Shown here: positions 35,124 through 44,711 of the stretch, one piece after another
How the letters are laid out: every line of letters begins with the position of its first letter
Numbering within the stretch: the stretch's first letter is position 1
Assembly (NCBI RefSeq): GCF_023715365.1
Contig: NZ_JAMBNZ010000010.1
Coordinates: forward strand, 1-64,000
Origin: Georgenia satyanarayanai
Lineage (GTDB): Bacteria; Actinomycetota; Actinomycetes; Actinomycetales; Actinomycetaceae
Direction of reading: 5' to 3'
DNA: 64,000 bases
Translations under genes and position numbers: made by a program
Notes under the pieces: generated by a model
Database searches by the model: none
What the model saw: only the letters and a program-made list of their open reading frames with translations
Told to the model about the DNA's origin: nothing

Positions 35124-36644
35124 ATGACTGCCACCGCGAGCGCGCCCCGCACCTACGTCGTGCGCACCATGGGCTGCCAGATGAACGTCCACGACTCCGA
35201 GCGCCTCGCCGGCATGCTCGAGGGTGCCGGGTACGTGCCCGCGGAGGCGGGCGCCGGTGAGGCGCTCGGCACCGGTGCGGACGTCGTCGTCATCAACACG
35301 TGCTCCGTCCGCGAGAACGCGGCCAGCCGCCTCTTCGGCAACCTCGGCCAGCTCGCGTCGGTCAAGCGCTCCCGGCCCGGCATGCAGATCGCCGTCGGCG
35401 GCTGCCTCGCCCAGCAGATGCGCGACGGGATCGTCGACAAGGCCCCGTGGGTGGACGTCGTCTTCGGCACCCACAACCTCGACGTCCTGCCCACCCTCCT
35501 CGAGCGCGCCCGGCACAACGCCGAGGCGCAGGTGGAGATCGAGGAGTCGCTCAAGGTCTTCCCCTCGACGCTGCCCACCAAGCGCGAGTCCGCCTACGCC
35601 GCCTGGGTCTCGATCTCGGTCGGATGCAACAACACGTGCACCTTCTGCATCGTGCCGCACCTGCGCGGCAAGGAGCGCGACCGTCGCCCGGGCGACGTGC
35701 TCGCCGAGGTCGAGGCCGTCGTCGCGCAGGGCGCCATCGAGGTCACCCTGCTCGGGCAGAACGTCAACTCCTACGGGGTGGGCTTCGGGGACCGCGGCGC
35801 CTTTGCCAAGCTGCTGCGCGCCTGCGGGCAGGTCGAGGGCCTGGAGCGGGTGCGCTTCACCTCCCCGCACCCCGCCGCCTTCACCGACGACGTCATCGAG
35901 GCGATGGCGCAGACGCCCACCGTCATGCCGCAGCTGCACATGCCGCTGCAGTCTGGCTCGGACCGCATCCTGCGCGCCATGCGCCGCTCCTACCGCTCGG
36001 CGAAGTTCCTCGGCATCCTCGACCGCGTCCGCGCCGCCATCCCCGACGCTGCGATCAGCACCGACATCATCGTCGGGTTCCCGGGGGAGACGGAGGAAGA
36101 CTTCCAGGCCACGCTCGACGTCGTGGAGGCCTCCCGCTTCGCCAGCGCCTTCACCTTCCAGTACTCCCCGCGCCCCGGCACCCCCGCCGCCGACCTGCCC
36201 GAGCAGGTCCCGGCCGACGTCGTCGCCGAGCGTTACCAGCGCCTCGTCGCCCTGCAGGAGCGCATCGGGACCGAGGAGAACGAGCGGCAGGTCGGGCGCA
36301 CCGTCGAGGTGCTCGTCGCCGACGGCGGCGGCCGCAAGGACGGCGCGACGGCCCGGATCAGCGGCCGCGCCGCCGACAACCGGCTCGTCCACGTCGCGCT
36401 TCCCGACGGCGTCACCGACCTCCCGCGTCCCGGCGACATGGTCACCGCGACCGTCACCCACGGCGCGCCGCACCACCTCGTCGCCGACTCCCCGGCGCTC
36501 GGCGGCACCTACGCCCTGCGCCGCACGCGCGCCGGTGACGCGTGGGAGCGAGCCCAGCGCGGCGACCACGACCACGGCGGCGGGGCCGCCCCGGCCGCGG
36601 GTGGTGCCGTCACGCTCGGCATGCCGACCCTGCGCACCCGCTGA
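35124..36644 (+). CDS. miaB: tRNA-2-methylthio-N6-dimethylallyladenosine synthase MiaB
   Basis: Radical SAM methylthiotransferase acting on A37 of tRNAs after MiaA. The 506-residue product has the UPF0004 domain with three cluster cysteines ([22 protein letters not shown]), the radical SAM motif CNNTCTFC, and a C-terminal TRAM domain. A His/Gly-rich tail (DHDHGGG) follows TRAM. The start at 35124 is fixed by the nearby -10 and by the conserved [12 protein letters not shown] beginning at residue 10. miaA follows after a repeat-containing gap. Confidence 0.96.
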   Translation: MTATASAPRTYVVRTMGCQMNVHDSERLAGMLEGAGYVPAEAGAGEALGTGADVVVINTCSVRENAASRLFGNLGQLASVKRSRPGMQIAVGGCLAQQMRDGIVDKAPWVDVVFGTHNLDVLPTLLERARHNAEAQVEIEESLKVFPSTLPTKRESAYAAWVSISVGCNNTCTFCIVPHLRGKERDRRPGDVLAEVEAVVAQGAIEVTLLGQNVNSYGVGFGDRGAFAKLLRACGQVEGLERVRFTSPHPAAFTDDVIEAMAQTPTVMPQLHMPLQSGSDRILRAMRRSYRSAKFLGILDRVRAAIPDAAISTDIIVGFPGETEEDFQATLDVVEASRFASAFTFQYSPRPGTPAADLPEQVPADVVAERYQRLVALQERIGTEENERQVGRTVEVLVADGGGRKDGATARISGRAADNRLVHVALPDGVTDLPRPGDMVTATVTHGAPHHLVADSPALGGTYALRRTRAGDAWERAQRGDHDHGGGAAPAAGGAVTLGMPTLRTR

Positions 36645-36689
36645 CGCCACCGTCCCCGGCTCCCCCGCACCCTGACACCCCGCCCCCCT

Positions 36690-36797
36690 CGCCGACAGCC
36701 GGATTCCTCGGCCGCGCCGCGATGGCCGGGGTCCTCTCCCGTGCGGAGAGCCGGACTTCTCGGCGGCATCGGCGGCGGAGGAATCCGGCTGTCGGCG
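36690..36797. repeat. Three GCCGGATTCC-type repeats between miaB and miaA
   Basis: Copies lie at 36690-36710 (plus orientation), 36746-36761 (variant GAGAGCCGGACTTCTC) and 36777-36797 (inverted). The first and last form an inverted pair around the middle one. The family is shared with the left edge of the window and with 57773-57806. Confidence 0.8.
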
Positions 36798-36816
36798 TGA
36801 GGGGGGCGGTGGCGCG

Positions 36817-36822
36817 TAGCGT
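36817..36822 (+). promoter_or_regulatory. -10 element of miaA, leaderless type
   Basis: TAGCGT, identical to the truB element, lies 7 bp before GTG 36830. Confidence 0.55.
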
Positions 36823-36829
36823 GGGCGCC

Positions 36830-37738
36830 GTGCGCCCTCCCGTCCTCGCCGTCGTCGGGTCCACCGCGACGGGCAAGTCCGACCTCGCGCTCGACGTCGT
36901 CGAGCTCCTCGGTGGCCCCGCTGCCGCCGAGGTGGTCAACGCGGACGCGATGCAGCTCTACCGGGGCATGGACGTCGGCACCGCCAAGCTCGCCCTCGCC
37001 GAGCGCCGCGGCGTCGTCCACCACCAGCTCGACGTCCTGGACGTCACCGAGGAGGCGAACGTCGCGGCCTACCAGCGCGAGGCGCGCGCCGACCTCGCCG
37101 TCGTCGCCGGCCGTGGGCGCCGCGGGGTCCTCGTCGGCGGCTCCGGCCTCTACGTGCGCGCGGTCCTCGACGAGCTCGAGTTCCCCGGCACCGACCCCGA
37201 GGTGCGCGGCCGCCTCGAGGCCCGCGCCGAGGAGGAGGGCCCCGGGATGCTGTACCGGGAGCTGGCCGAGCGCGACCCCACGGCCGCCGAGCGGATCCCG
37301 CCGGCCAACACCCGGCGCATCGTGCGCGCCCTGGAGGTCATCGAGCTGACCGGCCGGCCCTACTCCGCGACGATGCCCGAGCACCGCTACCACCTGCCTG
37401 CCGTCCAGGTGGCCATCGACGTCCCGCGCGAGGAGCTCCTCACCCGCATCTCCGCGCGCGCCCGGGCGATGCTCGACGGCGGCCTCCTCGAGGAGACCCG
37501 CGAGCTCCTCGGCGCAGGGCTCGGCCAGGGCCGGACCGCGTCGCGTGCCGTCGGCTACGCCCAGGCGGTCGCCGTCCTCGAGGGCCGGCTCAGCGTCGCC
37601 GACGCGCACGAGGCCATCTCGATCGCCACCCGCCAGCTCGCCCGCCGGCAGCAGCAGTGGTTCCGCCGCGACCCGCGCGTCCACTGGCTCCCGCCGTCGC
37701 CGGACCTGGCGGAGCGGGTCGCCGCCCTCCTCCCGTAG
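36830..37738 (+). CDS. miaA: tRNA dimethylallyltransferase MiaA
   Basis: Transfers dimethylallyl to A37 of tRNAs reading UNN codons, the substrate step for MiaB. The 302-residue product shows the P-loop [11 protein letters not shown] near the N-terminus, [39 protein letters not shown] and [14 protein letters not shown] 36830 is preferred because of the -10 7 bp upstream; the longer frame upstream runs through the repeat region. Its stop codon TAG is part of the dapF -10. Confidence 0.96.
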   Translation: MRPPVLAVVGSTATGKSDLALDVVELLGGPAAAEVVNADAMQLYRGMDVGTAKLALAERRGVVHHQLDVLDVTEEANVAAYQREARADLAVVAGRGRRGVLVGGSGLYVRAVLDELEFPGTDPEVRGRLEARAEEEGPGMLYRELAERDPTAAERIPPANTRRIVRALEVIELTGRPYSATMPEHRYHLPAVQVAIDVPREELLTRISARARAMLDGGLLEETRELLGAGLGQGRTASRAVGYAQAVAVLEGRLSVADAHEAISIATRQLARRQQQWFRRDPRVHWLPPSPDLAERVAALLP

Positions 37739-37741
37739 GCT
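37736..37741 (+). promoter_or_regulatory. -10 element of dapF, overlapping the miaA stop codon
   Basis: TAGGCT includes the miaA TAG and lies 7 bp before the ATG at 37749. Confidence 0.55.
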
Positions 37742-37748
37742 CGCACGC

Positions 37749-38660
37749 ATGTCGCCGCTGGCCCCGCTCCGGGGTGTCCCGCTCACCAAGGGGCACGCCA
37801 CCGAGAACGACTTCGTCCTCCTCACCGACCCCGACGCCCGCCTCGACGTCGACGCCGCCGCGGTCGCCGCCGTGTGCGACCGGCGCGCCGGCATCGGCGC
37901 CGACGGCCTCGTCCGCGCCGTCCGGTCGGCCGCCCTGGGCACGCCGGAGGCCCGCGCCGCCGCGGCGCAGGGCGCGGAGTGGTTCATGGACTACCGCAAC
38001 GCGGACGGCTCGGTCGCCGAGATGTGCGGCAACGCCGCCCGCCTCCTCGCCACCTACCTCGTCGACGAGGGCCTCATCGCTCCCGCCGACGGCGAGCCGG
38101 TGCTCATCGGCACCCGCGGCGGCGTGCGGAGCGTCACCCGCGCCGGCACCGGCTGGACCGTCGACATGGGCCCGTGGCAGTTGCCCGGCGGTGGTGACGC
38201 CGTCACCCGCGGCTTCGACGTCGCCGTCCAGGTCCGCGGACTCGAGGGCACCCGCGCCGGGCTGCGCGTCACCATGCCCAACCCGCACGCCGTCGTCGCC
38301 CTGCCCGACGAGGACGAGCTGGCGGCGGCGGACCTCGGCCCGCTCGTCGCCGTCGACCCCGAACTCGCCGAGGGCACGAACGTCGAGATCGTCGTCCCCC
38401 TCGGGGAGACGACGACGGACGGCGAGCCCACCGGCACCGTGCGCATGCGCGTGCAGGAGCGCGGCGCGGGGGAGACGCGCTCGTGCGGTACGGGGGCCTG
38501 CGCCGTCGCCGTCGCGCTGCACGCGTGGGGCGGGGCGGGGGCGCCCCGGCTGTGGCGGGTGCTCGTGCCCGGCGGGGAGCTGGTCGTGCGGCTCACCGAC
38601 GACGGCCGCGCACTCCTCACCGGCCCCGCGACGCTGGTCGCTCGCGTCACGTTGCGCTAG
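37749..38660 (+). CDS. dapF: Diaminopimelate epimerase DapF
   Basis: Converts LL- to meso-diaminopimelate. Both catalytic cysteines are present in their motifs: EMCGNAARL and SCGTGACAVAVAL. Start-proximal KGHATENDFVLL and GIGADGLVR are also typical. The 303-residue product is slightly longer than average owing to an Ala-rich insertion after GADGLVR. It ends in a CTAG that also contains the stop of the convergent methyltransferase gene. Confidence 0.96.
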   Translation: MSPLAPLRGVPLTKGHATENDFVLLTDPDARLDVDAAAVAAVCDRRAGIGADGLVRAVRSAALGTPEARAAAAQGAEWFMDYRNADGSVAEMCGNAARLLATYLVDEGLIAPADGEPVLIGTRGGVRSVTRAGTGWTVDMGPWQLPGGGDAVTRGFDVAVQVRGLEGTRAGLRVTMPNPHAVVALPDEDELAAADLGPLVAVDPELAEGTNVEIVVPLGETTTDGEPTGTVRMRVQERGAGETRSCGTGACAVAVALHAWGGAGAPRLWRVLVPGGELVVRLTDDGRALLTGPATLVARVTLR

Positions 38661-39262
38661 GCGCGGCGCACGTCGAGCACGCGGAAGCCCTTCGCGCTCG
38701 ACAGCCGCTCGGTGGGCAGGCCGAGCTCGGCCTCGACCCAGCGCTGCAGGGAGTCGGCCCCGAGGTTCTTGCTCACGACCAGCCGGGCGCGTCCGTCCGG
38801 TGCCAGCCGCCCCAGCCACGTGCGCAGCAGCTCGTGCAGCGCCTCTTTGCCGATGCGGATGGGCGGGTTGGACCACAGCTCGTCGATCCCGTCCGCGACG
38901 AGGCCGGCGGCCTCCTCGGGGGCGGCGACGACGACGTTGCCCAGCCCGAGTGCGGCGGCGTTCCGTGCGGTGAGGTCCCGGGCCCGCTCGTTGACGTCGA
39001 CGGCGAGGACCCTCGCCCCCGGGGACGCGGCCGCCATCGCCAGCGTCACCGGCCCCCAGCCGCAGCCGAGGTCGACGAGCGTCCCGGCGGGGACGGGGTC
39101 GGGCGCGGCGTCGAGGAGCACGCGGGTGCCGAGGTCGAGGCGGTCGCCGGAGAAGACGCCCGGCGCGGTGCGGACCTGGACCGGTCGCCCGCGCAGGACG
39201 ACGTCGATGGTGCGGGTCTCCCCGGGGGATGCCGGCTGCGCGGTGAAGTAGTGCTCGCTCAC
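38657..39262 (-). CDS. RsmC-like class I SAM-dependent methyltransferase
   Basis: 201-residue single-domain methyltransferase. Motif I VDLGCGWGPVTLAMA, acidic motif II VLAVDVNERA and motif IV SNPPIRIGK identify the RsmC/RlmG-type nucleic-acid N-methyltransferases. The opening SEHYFTAQPAS is characteristic of the actinobacterial branch. It is half the length of E. coli RsmC because the N-terminal pseudo-domain is missing. The target is not certain; 16S or 23S rRNA guanine is plausible. GTG 39262 has a leaderless-type -10. Confidence 0.88.
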   Translation of the reverse strand: MSEHYFTAQPASPGETRTIDVVLRGRPVQVRTAPGVFSGDRLDLGTRVLLDAAPDPVPAGTLVDLGCGWGPVTLAMAAASPGARVLAVDVNERARDLTARNAAALGLGNVVVAAPEEAAGLVADGIDELWSNPPIRIGKEALHELLRTWLGRLAPDGRARLVVSKNLGADSLQRWVEAELGLPTERLSSAKGFRVLDVRRA

Positions 39263-39269
39263 CCACCGA

Positions 39270-39275
39270 AACCTA
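39270..39275 (-). promoter_or_regulatory. -10 element of the methyltransferase gene, leaderless type
   Basis: TAGGTT on the minus strand lies 7 bp before GTG 39262, identical to the gluA element. Confidence 0.55.
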
Positions 39276-39330
39276 CCCCGCCCCTGGGGATATCTGGTCG
39301 CCGCGGCGGGGGTGACGTGGGACCCTGGGA

Positions 39331-40842
39331 GTGGTGGACGAGGACTGGGAGACCATGGCCGATCACGACGACGACGCGGTACAGGAGAGCGACCCTGCAC
39401 GGGACGTCGTGGCACGGGTGCTCGCGCGCGCCGGGACGGCGCTCCAGGCGGAGGACGCCGGGGGCCACGAGCTCGACGGCGACCAGCTCGACCGCGAGGA
39501 GCGCTCGGCGCTGCGACGCGTGGGCGGGTTGTCCACCGAGCTCGAGGACGTCACCGAGGTCGAGTACCGGCAGCTGCGCCTCGAGCGGGTCGTCCTCATC
39601 GGGCTGTGGTCCGGTGCGCAGGCCGAGCTGGCCGAGGTCTCGCTGCGTGAGCTCGCGGCGCTCGCGGAGACCGCGGGCTCCGTCGTGCTGGACGCCGTGC
39701 TCCAGCGCCGCGCCACCCCCGATCCCGCCACCTTCTTCGGCTCGGGCAAGGCGGCCGAGCTCGCCGATCTCGTCGCCGAGGTGGGCGCCGACACCGTCGT
39801 CGCCGACTCCGAGCTCAGCCCCTCCCAGCGACGTGCGCTGGAGGACGTCGTCAAGGTCAAGGTCATCGACCGGACGGCCCTCATCCTCGACATCTTCGCC
39901 CAGCACGCGAAGTCCCGGGAGGGCAAGGCCCAGGTCGAGCTCGCCCAGCTCGAGTACCTGCTCCCGCGCCTGCGCGGCTGGGGCGAGTCGATGTCCCGGC
40001 AGGCCGGTGGCCGCGTCGCCGGCGGCGCCGGTATCGGCTCCCGCGGGCCCGGTGAGACGAAGATCGAGCTCGACCGCCGCCGTATCCGTACCCGCATGGC
40101 GCGCCTGCGCCGCCAGATCGCCGCGATGGCCCCGTCCCGGGAGACCAAGCGCTCCTCGCGGCACCGCGCGCAGGTCCCCGCCGTCGCCATCGCCGGCTAC
40201 ACCAACGCCGGCAAGTCCTCCCTCCTCAACCGGCTCACCGGCGCGGGGGTGCTCGTCGAGAACGCGCTCTTCGCCACCCTGGACCCCACGGTGCGCCGGG
40301 CCGAGGCGCCGGACGGGCGCGTCTTCACCCTCGCCGACACCGTCGGCTTCGTGCGCTCCCTGCCCCACGAGCTCGTCGAGGCCTTTCGCTCGACCCTCGA
40401 GGAGGTGGCCGACGCCGACCTCATCCTCCACGTCGTGGACGCCGCGCACCCCGACCCCGAGGGCCAGGTCAAGGCGGTCCACGACGTCCTCGCCGACATC
40501 CCCGGCACCGAGGACATCCCCGAGCTCGTCGTCCTCAACAAGGCCGACCTCGCCGACCCCGGCACCGTCGCGGGGCTGCGCACCCGCTACCCGGGCGCCG
40601 TCGCCGTGTCGGCCCGCACCGGCGAGGGCATCGAGGAGCTGCGCGAGCGCATCGCCGAGCTGCTCCCGCGCCCCTCGGTGCGCGTGGACGTCCTCGTGCC
40701 CTACTCGCGCGGTGACCTCGTCTCGCGCGCCCACGCCACCGGTGAGGTGCTGGCGGAGGAGCACACCGGTGACGGCACGCAGCTGACCGCGCTCGTCGAC
40801 CCGACCCTCGCGGCCGACCTCACCGCCGCCGCGTCGGCGTGA
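39331..40842 (+). CDS. hflX: Ribosome-associated GTPase HflX
   Basis: GTPase that splits stalled or hibernating 70S ribosomes under stress. The N-terminal HflX domain shows FFGSGKAAEL, the middle GGRVAGGAGIGSRGPGETK segment is diagnostic, and the G domain has G1 GYTNAGKSS starting at residue 289, G3 DTVGFVRSLP and G4 NKAD. The product is 503 residues from GTG 39331. ATG 39355 (eight codons later) is also possible and would start at MADHDDD. The stop overlaps the dinG start (GTGA). Confidence 0.95.
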   Translation: MVDEDWETMADHDDDAVQESDPARDVVARVLARAGTALQAEDAGGHELDGDQLDREERSALRRVGGLSTELEDVTEVEYRQLRLERVVLIGLWSGAQAELAEVSLRELAALAETAGSVVLDAVLQRRATPDPATFFGSGKAAELADLVAEVGADTVVADSELSPSQRRALEDVVKVKVIDRTALILDIFAQHAKSREGKAQVELAQLEYLLPRLRGWGESMSRQAGGRVAGGAGIGSRGPGETKIELDRRRIRTRMARLRRQIAAMAPSRETKRSSRHRAQVPAVAIAGYTNAGKSSLLNRLTGAGVLVENALFATLDPTVRRAEAPDGRVFTLADTVGFVRSLPHELVEAFRSTLEEVADADLILHVVDAAHPDPEGQVKAVHDVLADIPGTEDIPELVVLNKADLADPGTVAGLRTRYPGAVAVSARTGEGIEELRERIAELLPRPSVRVDVLVPYSRGDLVSRAHATGEVLAEEHTGDGTQLTALVDPTLAADLTAAASA

Positions 40843-42851
40843 GCGGCACGCCCGAGCTGCTCGCCGCCGCGGTCCGGCGCCTGGGCGGCAAGGAGCGCGC
40901 GGGCCAGCTCGAGATGGCCGAGGAGGTCGCCCGCACCCTCCAGGAGCCGCGCGCCCTGCTCGTCCAGGCGGGCACCGGCACCGGGAAGTCCCTCGGCTAC
41001 CTCGTGCCCGTCCTGGACCACGCCGTGCGCCACCACCAGCGCGCCGTCGTCTCCACCGCCACCCTCGCCCTCCAGCGCCAGGTGCTCACCCACGACGTCC
41101 CGCTCGTCGCCGACATCGTCGCCGCCTCCGGCGCGCCCCGCCCCCAGGTGGCCCTCCTCAAGGGGTGGCACAACTACGTGTGCAAGCACAAGGTCGCCGG
41201 AGGCTACCCCACGGAGGACGAGCCGGGCCTCTTCGCCGTCGACGCCGCCACCGCCGACGCCGCGAGCAGCACCTCCCGCGGGCCGCTCGCCGAGCAGGTC
41301 GTCCGGCTGCGCGAGTGGGCCGAGGAGACGGACACCGGCGACCGCGACGACCTCGACCCCGGCGTCGGTGACCGCGCCTGGCGTCAGGTCTCGGTGACCA
41401 AGCTCGAGTGCCTCGGCTCGAGCTGCCCCATGCTCGAGGAGTGCTTCCCCGAGGCCGCCCGGCGCGCGGCGCACGAGGCGGACGTCGTCGTCACCAACCA
41501 CGCGATGCTCGGCATCGCCGCCGCGGGCTCCTCCCGCGTGCTGCCCGAGCACGACGTCCTCGTCGTCGACGAGGCCCACGAGCTGGCCGAGCGCGTGACG
41601 GCGCAGTCCACCCTCGAGCTGTCCACCGCCGTCGTCGACCGCACCGCCAGGCTGGCCCGCAAGCACGCCGGCGTGGCCGTCGAGGCGCTCGACGCCGCCG
41701 GCCGCGCGCTCGGCGCCTGGCTCGAGACGGCGCCCAGCGGGCGGCTGCGCTCGGTGCCCGTCGAGCTCCTCGACGCCGTCACGCTGCTCGAGGCCGGCAG
41801 CCGCGAGGCGATCAGCGCGATGCGCGGGGAGAGCGAGGCCGAGCCCGGTGGGCGCCTCATGGCGCGCTCGGCCATGGTCGTCCTCCACGAGATCGCCGAG
41901 CGCCTCCTCGGCGACGGCGTCGCCCAGCGCCGTGAGGTCCTGTGGTGCGAGCGTGGACGCACCGGTTTCGAGGCCGCGCGCCTGCATCTCGCGCCCCTCG
42001 ACGTCGCCCGTCCCATCGCCACCGAGCTGCTCGCCGGCAAGGCCGCCGTCCTCACCTCCGCCACCCTGTCCCTCGGCGGCAGCTTCGCGCCGGTGGCCCG
42101 AACGCTCGGGGTCACCCTCCTCGACCACCTCGAGCCCGACGACGACGCCCCGCGGCCGGCACCCGGCCCGAGGTGGCACGGGGTCGACGTCGGCTCGCCC
42201 TTCGACTACGGCCGCCAGGGCATCCTCTACGTCGCCCGCCACCTGCCGGCGCCCGGCCGGGACGGGCCGGGGGAGGACGCCCAGCGCGAGCTCGTCGAGC
42301 TCGTCCGGGCCTCCGGCGGCGGTGCCCTCGGGCTGTTCTCCTCCCGGCGGGCCGCGGACGAGGCCGCCGAGCTCCTCCGCGCCGAGCTCGACACCCCGGT
42401 CCTGTGCCAGGGGGAGGACCAGCTGCCCTCCCTCGTGCGGCGCTTCGCCGCGGACGAGTCGGCCACGCTCGTGGGCACCCTGTCCCTGTGGCAGGGCGTG
42501 GACGTGCCCGGCCGCACCTGCCGGCTCGTCGTCATCGACCGCATCCCCTTCCCGCGGCCCGACGACCCCGTCCGCTCGGCCCGCTCGGAGGTCGTCGCCG
42601 CGGGCGGCGGCAACGGCTTCATGTCCGTCGCGGCGACGCACGCGGCGCTCCTCCTCGCCCAGGGTGCCGGACGCCTCATACGCTCGACCGAGGACCGCGG
42701 CGTCGTCGCCGTCCTCGACTCGCGTCTCGCCACCGCCAGGTACGGCAGCTTCCTGCGCGGCTCGATGCCGGCGCTGTGGCCGACGACGGACGGAGAGGTG
42801 GCCCGTGCCGCCCTGCGGCGCCTGGCCGCGCAGCCCGCACCGACCCCCTAG
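40839..42851 (+). CDS. dinG: DinG-type ATP-dependent DNA helicase
   Basis: XPD/DinG-like 5'-3' helicase. Walker A AGTGTGKS at residues 44-51, STATLALQRQ (motif Ia), VVDEAHELAERV (motif II), LTSATL (III) and GAGRLIRSTEDRG (VI) are present. Four cysteines at 115, 191, 196 and 202 are spaced as expected for the 4Fe-4S cluster. The 670-residue length matches the actinobacterial branch without an exonuclease domain. GTG 40839 overlaps the hflX stop. No LexA box was found for hflX-dinG, so SOS control is not supported despite the name. Confidence 0.94.
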   Translation: MSGTPELLAAAVRRLGGKERAGQLEMAEEVARTLQEPRALLVQAGTGTGKSLGYLVPVLDHAVRHHQRAVVSTATLALQRQVLTHDVPLVADIVAASGAPRPQVALLKGWHNYVCKHKVAGGYPTEDEPGLFAVDAATADAASSTSRGPLAEQVVRLREWAEETDTGDRDDLDPGVGDRAWRQVSVTKLECLGSSCPMLEECFPEAARRAAHEADVVVTNHAMLGIAAAGSSRVLPEHDVLVVDEAHELAERVTAQSTLELSTAVVDRTARLARKHAGVAVEALDAAGRALGAWLETAPSGRLRSVPVELLDAVTLLEAGSREAISAMRGESEAEPGGRLMARSAMVVLHEIAERLLGDGVAQRREVLWCERGRTGFEAARLHLAPLDVARPIATELLAGKAAVLTSATLSLGGSFAPVARTLGVTLLDHLEPDDDAPRPAPGPRWHGVDVGSPFDYGRQGILYVARHLPAPGRDGPGEDAQRELVELVRASGGGALGLFSSRRAADEAAELLRAELDTPVLCQGEDQLPSLVRRFAADESATLVGTLSLWQGVDVPGRTCRLVVIDRIPFPRPDDPVRSARSEVVAAGGGNGFMSVAATHAALLLAQGAGRLIRSTEDRGVVAVLDSRLATARYGSFLRGSMPALWPTTDGEVARAALRRLAAQPAPTP

Positions 42852-42854
42852 GCT
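42849..42854 (+). promoter_or_regulatory. -10 element of ldh, overlapping the dinG stop codon
   Basis: TAGGCT contains the dinG TAG; the ldh ATG is 30 bp further on and has its own ribosome binding site, so this mRNA has a short leader. Confidence 0.45.
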
Positions 42855-42884
42855 CGGAGTCGTCGGCGACGGAAGGAAGTGTTC

Positions 42885-43838
42885 ATGGCACGCGCAGGAG
42901 CGAGCACGGTCGCGATCGTGGGGGCGGGAGCAGTCGGGGCGACCCTCGCCTACGCCCTACTCATGCAGGGCGCGGCCCGGCGCGTCGTCCTCCACGACGT
43001 CAACCGCGCGAAGGTCGAGGCCGAGGCGCTCGACCTCGCCCACGGCATCCAGTTCATGCCGCACGCCCAGATCATCGGCTCAGACGACGTCGAGGCCTGC
43101 CGCGGCGCCGACGTCGTCGTCATCACCGCCGGCGCCAAGCAGCGCGCCGGCCAGACGCGCCTGGACCTCGCGGCCAGCACGGTGGGGCTCATGCGGACGC
43201 TGGTCCCTCGCCTCACCGCCGTCGCCCCCGACGCGATCTTCCTCATGGTGACCAACCCCGTCGACATCGTCACCCAGGCCGCGCTGACGATCTCCGGGCT
43301 CCCGCGCGAGCAGCTCTTCGGCTCCGGCACCGTGCTGGACACCTCGCGGCTGCGCTACCGCATCGCCCAGGAGACCGGGATCGCGGCGTCCAACATCCAT
43401 GCCTACGTCGTCGGTGAGCACGGCGACTCCGAGCTCGTCCTGTGGAGCTCGGCAATGATCGGGGCCGTGCCGCTCCTCGACTGGAGCAGCACCCATGCCC
43501 CGCTCCTCGACGAGCCCTCCCGGGCGGCCATCGCCGAGGAGGTCGTCACCGCGGCCTACCGGATCATCGAGGGCAAGGGTGCGACGAACTACGCGGTCGC
43601 CCTCGCCGCCGTCGGCATCATCCAGGCGGTGCTCCGGGCCGAGAACCGGGTCCTGCCCGTCTCCACCCTGCTCACCGACTACGTCGGCATCTCCGGCGTC
43701 TGCCTGTCGGTGCCCACCGTCGTCGGCGGTGACGGCGCCCAGGAGCGTCTGCTGCCCCCCATGACGCCGAGCGAGCAGGCCGGCCTGCGGGCCAGCGCCG
43801 AGCACATCCGCGCCGTGGCTCGCGAGCTCGGCTTCTAG
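42885..43838 (+). CDS. ldh: L-lactate dehydrogenase
   Basis: Reduces pyruvate to L-lactate with NADH. The 317-residue product shows the Rossmann motif VGAGAVGAT, the Arg-containing mobile loop [13 protein letters not shown] (a Gln preceding the substrate-binding Arg supports lactate rather than malate specificity), TNPVDIVT and the catalytic His in GEHGDSE. ATG 42885 follows AGGAAG at 5 bp; GTG 42879 is in frame but overlaps that ribosome binding site. It ends in a CTAG shared with the convergent lexA stop. Confidence 0.95.
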   Translation: MARAGASTVAIVGAGAVGATLAYALLMQGAARRVVLHDVNRAKVEAEALDLAHGIQFMPHAQIIGSDDVEACRGADVVVITAGAKQRAGQTRLDLAASTVGLMRTLVPRLTAVAPDAIFLMVTNPVDIVTQAALTISGLPREQLFGSGTVLDTSRLRYRIAQETGIAASNIHAYVVGEHGDSELVLWSSAMIGAVPLLDWSSTHAPLLDEPSRAAIAEEVVTAAYRIIEGKGATNYAVALAAVGIIQAVLRAENRVLPVSTLLTDYVGISGVCLSVPTVVGGDGAQERLLPPMTPSEQAGLRASAEHIRAVARELGF

Positions 43839-44542
43839 AGGCTGCGCAGCACCGAGACGACGCGGCCGAGCACCTGGGCGGCGCTCCCGTCGATGGGGGA
43901 GTAGGCCTCGTTCGCCGGCATGAGCCACACGTGGCCGTCGCGGCGCTGGAGGGTCTTGACCGTGGCCTCGTCGTCGAGCAGGGCCGCGACGATCTCCCCG
44001 TTCTCGGCGACCGGCTGGCGCCGGACGACCACCCAGTCGCCGTCGCAGATCGCGGCGTCGATCATCGAGTCGCCACTCACCCTGAGGAGGAAGAGCTCAC
44101 CGTCCCCGACGAGCTGGCGGGGGAGGGGGAAGACGTCCTCGACGGCCTGCTCCGCGAGGACCGGGCCGCCGGCCGCGATCCTCCCGACGACCGGGACGAA
44201 GGCGGGCGCCGGGGCGTCGCTCGCGTCCTCGGGGTTGCCGAGCGCGGGCCCGCGGACCTCGGTCCCGACGATCTCGATGGCGCGCGGACGGTTGGGATCG
44301 CGCCGCAGGTACCCCTTGCGCTCCAGGGCGGTCAGCTGGTGCTTGACCGAGGAAGGGCTGGCCAGCCCGACGATCGTGCCGATCTCCCGCATCGTCGGGG
44401 GGTAGCCGCGCTCGTCCACGCTGCGCCGGATCGTCTCGAGGACGAGCCGCTGGCGCTCGGTGAGCGCGCCGTCGAGCGGCTCCTGCTCCGGGAGCTCGTG
44501 CACCGTGGCGCCGCTGTCGCGCTCGTCCTGGCCTGGGTTCAC
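43835..44542 (-). CDS. lexA: SOS repressor LexA
   Basis: Represses the DNA-damage regulon and self-cleaves with RecA. The 235-residue product has the winged HTH ([19 protein letters not shown] to [13 protein letters not shown]), the Ala124-Gly125 cleavage site in RIAAGG, catalytic Ser159 in VSGDSMID and Lys196 in ATVKTL. GTG 44542 is chosen because AGGAG lies 8 bp upstream; 26 further in-frame codons upstream are possible but lack a ribosome binding site. Its own promoter region contains a LexA box at 44617-44632. It is divergent from the LysM gene. Confidence 0.97.
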   Translation of the reverse strand: MNPGQDERDSGATVHELPEQEPLDGALTERQRLVLETIRRSVDERGYPPTMREIGTIVGLASPSSVKHQLTALERKGYLRRDPNRPRAIEIVGTEVRGPALGNPEDASDAPAPAFVPVVGRIAAGGPVLAEQAVEDVFPLPRQLVGDGELFLLRVSGDSMIDAAICDGDWVVVRRQPVAENGEIVAALLDDEATVKTLQRRDGHVWLMPANEAYSPIDGSAAQVLGRVVSVLRSL

Positions 44543-44616
44543 GGCACGTGCTCCTCGAATGTCAGTGGTCGGTGATGGGCTCGTCCTCAACAGCCTAGAA
44601 GGCTCTCGGGCCGAGA

Positions 44617-44632
44617 TCAAACATCTGTTCGA
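44617..44632. promoter_or_regulatory. LexA (SOS) box of lexA
   Basis: TCAAAC-ATCT-GTTCGA matches the consensus TCGAAC-N4-GTTCGA with one mismatch, 75 bp upstream of the lexA start. Confidence 0.85.
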
Positions 44633-44669
44633 CGGCGTGTCGACAGTGTCGGTCCCGAGTAGTACGGTG

Positions 44670-44700
44670 TCGCACAGACGTTCGACGTACAGACGTTCGA
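44670..44700. promoter_or_regulatory. Two tandem LexA boxes and promoter of the LysM gene
   Basis: TCGCAC-AGAC-GTTCGA (44670-44685, one mismatch) and ACGTAC-AGAC-GTTCGA (44685-44700, two mismatches) share one base and repeat with a 15-bp period. A -10, TACGGT, lies just upstream at 44663-44668, so bound LexA would sit on the transcription start. AAGGAGGAG immediately follows as the ribosome binding site. Confidence 0.8.
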
Positions 44701-44711
44701 AGGAGGAGACG

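Noticed and set aside
39250-39360. LexA box controlling hflX-dinG
   Set aside because: No GAAC-N4-GTTC type site is present upstream.
40701-42641. 646-codon open frame antisense to dinG
   Set aside because: Antisense shadow of dinG; no domain recognisable.
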